Shown here piece by piece: positions 61,183-64,000 of a stretch of 64,000 nt of DNA. Position 1 is the stretch's first letter. The number at the start of each line of letters is the position of its first letter. A program made the position numbers and the translations under genes. The DNA is taken from NCBI RefSeq assembly GCF_023702065.1, contig NZ_QFDM01000002.1, positions 558,001 to 622,000 on the forward strand, in the 5' to 3' direction. The notes under the pieces are model-generated. The model saw only the letters and a list, made by a program, of their open reading frames with translations. It was not told where the DNA came from and ran no database searches. Origin of the DNA: Methanoculleus oceani. GTDB lineage: Archaea > Halobacteriota > Methanomicrobia > Methanomicrobiales > Methanoculleaceae.

Positions 61183-61959
61183 ATGCGACGCCGGACGGCT
61201 GTTGTACTCCTGATCATTCTTCTCTCCGCCCTCCCTTCCTGCGCAGCCGCCGGGTACACGGTCATGCCGGCCGGCGACTACGTACCCGACCGTCCGCCAC
61301 AGGATATGACACCTATCGAGTGGTGGCAGGTCCCGCCCCAGATCCTGATCTGCAGTCTTCTCATGGATACATCCCCTGAACTCCTGATCGTCGTCAACAT
61401 CCTGTTCCTGTTGAACGTCTGGCTCTTCTTCGGCTACCGTCGTATTGCAAAACGCGCCGCACTCGAACACGAGACACGGACGGCGATCTACGACCACGTT
61501 CGCGCCCACCCGGGCATCCGCCTCGGCACCCTCGCTCAAGACCTCGGAATAAACCGGGGGACCCTGAGGTACCACCTCGGGAGGCTGCAGGAGTTCGGGA
61601 TGATCGCCACCGCCGCCGTCGAAGGGCGGACGGGATACTTCGAGAACCGGCAGAAGTACTCGGTTCTCGAAGAGAAGGTGCTCATCCACCTCCGGAACCC
61701 CAACACCCGGGAGCTCCTCGCCATCCTGCTGGAGAGCCCGGAGGCGTCGCGGAGGGAACTTGCGGAACGGCTCGGGATCACCGCCTCGTCGGTCTCGTGG
61801 CATCTGCGAAGGCTGAGGGCCGACGGGATCGTGCTTCAGGAGAAGATAGGGGGAGACGTCCGGTATTCCCTGTCGGGGGAGGCGGCGGGGTTTGTCGGGG
61901 AGCGGGTGGGGGTGCGGAGGGGTGATCCGGGAGAAGGGGCTGTATTGAGAGGTGTTTAA
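61183..61959 (+). CDS. Membrane-anchored regulator with two winged-helix domains
   Basis: 258 residues from ATG 61183. A signal peptide-like N-terminus (TAVVLLIILLSALPSCAAAG), a second hydrophobic segment (LLIVVNILFLLNVWLFFGYR) and then two winged-helix domains: TAIYDHVRAHPGIRLGTLAQDLGINRGTLRYHLGRLQEFGMI and LLAILLESPEASRRELAERLGITASSVSWHLRRLRADGIV. This layout places the DNA-binding part inside the cell and a short loop outside. It faces the envelope cluster divergently and is its best candidate regulator. Confidence 0.82.
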   Translation: MRRRTAVVLLIILLSALPSCAAAGYTVMPAGDYVPDRPPQDMTPIEWWQVPPQILICSLLMDTSPELLIVVNILFLLNVWLFFGYRRIAKRAALEHETRTAIYDHVRAHPGIRLGTLAQDLGINRGTLRYHLGRLQEFGMIATAAVEGRTGYFENRQKYSVLEEKVLIHLRNPNTRELLAILLESPEASRRELAERLGITASSVSWHLRRLRADGIVLQEKIGGDVRYSLSGEAAGFVGERVGVRRGDPGEGAVLRGV

Positions 61960-62036
61960 TCCGGCACCTCCCACAAACCAACCCACAACAGATAAGACCC
62001 ACCCCATGAATAACCCTTAACCAGGCTGTGATTGTA

Positions 62037-62597
62037 ATGAAAACCATCTACATCCGTACCGAACGCCTGGACCTGATCCCGGCAACGCTCGAGATCCTCG
62101 AGAGCGACCGGGACGACCGTCAAAAACTCGCCCGCCTCCTCTCCGCCGCCGTCCCGGGATCGTGGCCGCCGCCGCTCCTCGACGACGAAACGCTCGGGGC
62201 GTTCATCCAGATGGTCTCTGAGAAAGGCGATCCGCTCTTCGCCGCCTGGTACTGGGTGCGCGACGACCCGAGAGATGGGGAACGGGTCCTCGTCGGCAGC
62301 GGGGGGGTCGCCTCGTCGCCCGTCCCCGGCACGGTGCTCATCGGCTACTCGGTGCTCGAGGAGTTCCAGTGCCGCGGGTATGCAACCGAGGCGGTCCGCC
62401 ACCTCATCCCCGCGATCTTCTCCCTCCCCGGCGTCCGGCGGATCGTCGCGACGACCTACCCGGACCTCTTCGGGTCCATCCGGGTGCTCGAGAAGAACGG
62501 GTTCGTCCATGCCGGCGAGGCTCCCGCCGGCGAGGGGTTCGAGGAGGGAACCGTCGTCTACGTGCGCGAAAAGCCCGAAGCCCCCTTCCGATCCTGA
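62037..62597 (+). CDS. GNAT-family N-acetyltransferase (RimJ/RimL-like)
   Basis: 186 residues from MKTIYIRTERLDLIPATLE; a GTG nine bases earlier is an alternative. The acetyl-CoA motif lies around IGYSVLEEFQCRGYATEAVRHLIPAIFS, followed by RRIVATTYPDLFGSIRVLEKNGFVHAGE. The pattern is that of RimJ/RimL-type acetyltransferases; the substrate is unknown. Confidence 0.87.
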   Translation: MKTIYIRTERLDLIPATLEILESDRDDRQKLARLLSAAVPGSWPPPLLDDETLGAFIQMVSEKGDPLFAAWYWVRDDPRDGERVLVGSGGVASSPVPGTVLIGYSVLEEFQCRGYATEAVRHLIPAIFSLPGVRRIVATTYPDLFGSIRVLEKNGFVHAGEAPAGEGFEEGTVVYVREKPEAPFRS

Positions 62598-62715
62598 AGG
62601 CGGAACCATCCGCACCATCCGGACGGCGGCAGGGAGCAAAGGGTTGGTGGCTGCTCACCATATCCTGCCGGTAATGAGCACCGGCTACAGCGCCCTGCAA
62701 TCGAAGAACCGCTTC

Positions 62716-63570
62716 TCAGCCCCCGGTCCCGTAGAGGTACCTCCCGCTGATATCGAGGATGTAATCGCCCCGGTAGAACGGGTACTTCCCGACCAGGTGC
62801 TGTTTTAAGGTCTCTACGTCGCTGCTTGCGGCGAGCGCCGACTTTGCGTCCTCGAGATACCCCGCCATATCCGCGAGGGCCTGCATGTTCGCCGGCAGCC
62901 CGTGGCCAGGAAGGACGACGTCGTACTCCTTCTCCTGGAACCGGCGGAGGTGGGCGAGCCAGGGGTCCATCTCCTTCTGCTGCAGGAAGACGTGGACCCG
63001 GTTGTAGACGAGGTCCTGGGCGATGAGCACGCGGTTCTCCGGGAGTTCGATGACGAGATTGACGCCGGCCTCGGCCCCGTCGGCCTTCTCGTAGGCAAGC
63101 GTCACGCCGTCGACGGTCTCGGTCCCGGGCCGGACGATATGCTCCGGCACCACCACCGTCTCCGTGATCGCGTCGCCGAAGGTCGGCGCGTATGCCTGGA
63201 TCATGGCCTCCCCGCCCCCGCGGATCTGGTCTGTGACCTCGCTTAATGCGTAGATCGCGGCGTCCCTGAAGTATTCGCACCCGAACCAGTGGTCAGGGTG
63301 GCTGTGCGTGACGATGACGCGGTCGATCGGCTTGTCCAGGCTGTCGGCGTACCTGCGGAACTCCTCTGCGTGAGGACGGAGAAACTGCGTGTCGACGACG
63401 ATCAATCTGTTCTCCGTCTCGAGGATATGGGAGTTTACGAAGACTGCCGCCTCGGGCGCCTCGTAGGTGTGTATCCTCAGGTTCTCCAGCGGGATAACGG
63501 TCATAACCCCGATCTCAGGCAGGGATCCTGAGCGTTTCCGGGGCACCATCTCTGCGGTCTGGGGGTTCAT
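62716..63570 (-). CDS. Metallo-beta-lactamase-fold hydrolase
   Basis: Start chosen at 63570 (MNPQTAEM) because a TATATAG box lies about 28 bp upstream; ATGs at 63549 and 63504 are alternatives, so up to 22 N-terminal residues are uncertain. The metal site VIVTHSHPDHWFGCEYF, the DLVYNRVHVFL region and VVLPGHGLPAN (second His) are clear. The family includes glyoxalase II-like and quinolone-degrading hydrolases; the substrate is unknown. Confidence 0.85.
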   Translation of the reverse strand: MNPQTAEMVPRKRSGSLPEIGVMTVIPLENLRIHTYEAPEAAVFVNSHILETENRLIVVDTQFLRPHAEEFRRYADSLDKPIDRVIVTHSHPDHWFGCEYFRDAAIYALSEVTDQIRGGGEAMIQAYAPTFGDAITETVVVPEHIVRPGTETVDGVTLAYEKADGAEAGVNLVIELPENRVLIAQDLVYNRVHVFLQQKEMDPWLAHLRRFQEKEYDVVLPGHGLPANMQALADMAGYLEDAKSALAASSDVETLKQHLVGKYPFYRGDYILDISGRYLYGTGG

Positions 63571-63866
63571 AGCACCGCCCACTGGAAACTCTCTCTATAT
63601 GTAACCAGAGGGTGGCCGGGAGAGCGAGGAAGACTCGCGGGATTCTCCGGACCAACCCCTGAAATCCGCCGGACCTCACCTTCCGGGACCCGGACGGCGG
63701 CGCACCGGCCGGCACGATTCCGGCACGCGCTATCAGGCCCCATAACAAGGAATGAACCCCGGCACTCCGGTGCTCCGGCAGGACGGGGTCCTGCACAGGA
63801 ACCTATATGAAGTGTTCATACCCTGTGAGCCTGCCGATACTGCAGAACAGTGAGGCAGGAGTAACC

Positions 63867-64000
63867 ATGGCATGGAGAAGATCTTCGCGTGAACTCTGGA
63901 GCGAATTCGACGAGATGCTCGGGGATATGCAGAAACAATTTGGCGAGGTGATGGAGCGCCTCTCAGGAGCCACGCAGCAGGTACCCCTGATTGGCGGAAC
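63867..64000 (+). CDS. Probable Hsp20/alpha-crystallin-type chaperone N-terminus (truncated by the window)
   Basis: The ATG at 63867 begins MAWRRSSRELWSEFDEMLGDM and continues with amphipathic helices to the last base of the window. This matches the N-terminal arm of archaeal small heat-shock proteins, but the alpha-crystallin domain lies beyond the edge. AGGCAGGAG at about 63853-63861 is a ribosome-binding site and CTATATG (about 63803) is TATA-like. Confidence 0.55.
   Translation, partial: MAWRRSSRELWSEFDEMLGDMQKQFGEVMERLSGATQQVPLIGG

Overview
The window is archaeal and comes from a high-GC hydrogenotrophic methanogen of the order Methanomicrobiales, most likely Methanoculleus or a close relative. 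Support: four coenzyme F430 (cfb) genes, a methanogenesis marker 9 gene, a geranylgeranyl-reductase-family lipid gene, TATA boxes 25-45 bp upstream of many starts, PGF-CTERM-like surface proteins and a tRNA-Glu without encoded CCA. The genus is inferred from gene content and base composition, not from a search.

Layout. 1-8.3 kb: truncated lipid reductase, ComEC-like hydrolase with DUF3006 partner, a methanogen-type regulator, a UbiA prenyltransferase followed by a small Cys-rich protein under a near-identical promoter, a TIM-barrel protein, a thioredoxin-NHL protein and a fasciclin lipoprotein. 8.5-14.6 kb: DNA repair block with a Dna2-like nuclease-helicase, an atypical MutY-like glycosylase lacking the iron-sulfur ligands, and UvsE; a long GC-rich hairpin separates the first two. 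14.6-16.7 kb: four tandem single-domain fasciclin genes. 16.9-19.9 kb: a minus-strand operon (Hjc-like nuclease, marker 9, CitG-like, DUF447) diverging from cfbA-cfbE-cfbD-cfbB (20-24 kb). Then ilvE, tRNA-Glu and an AT-rich NYN-LOTUS gene that looks acquired.

27.3-29.6 kb holds two MNT/HEPN toxin-antitoxin pairs. Both HEPN genes are interrupted, one by a frameshift and one by an amber codon, while both MNT genes are intact. 30-52 kb is an accessory stress and carbohydrate region. It contains a compact minus-strand run of GH15 hydrolase, glucose dehydrogenase, cyclase-fold hydrolase and CoA-disulfide/persulfide reductase with rhodanese, which reads as a route from stored sugar to NAD(P)H to thiol repair. 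Around it lie a GH63 hydrolase, a sugar porter, an MFS exporter, HdeD-like, LURP-one, TMEM175, DUF6325 and SHOCT proteins and a cardiolipin synthase.

52-64 kb: a proline-rich surface propeller protein, a SatD/DUF3307 pair with three operator-like repeats at exact 29-bp spacing, and a five-gene envelope cluster (four genes joined by 4-bp stop/start overlaps or near-overlaps) with two copies of one promoter element, facing a membrane-anchored two-winged-helix regulator. A GNAT acetyltransferase, an MBL hydrolase and the start of a probable Hsp20 gene close the window.

Most novel candidates: the sugar-to-thiol operon, the parallel decay of two HEPN toxins, the 29-bp iterons, the twin promoter elements of the envelope cluster, the UbiA/Cys-protein pair and the MutY-like enzyme.
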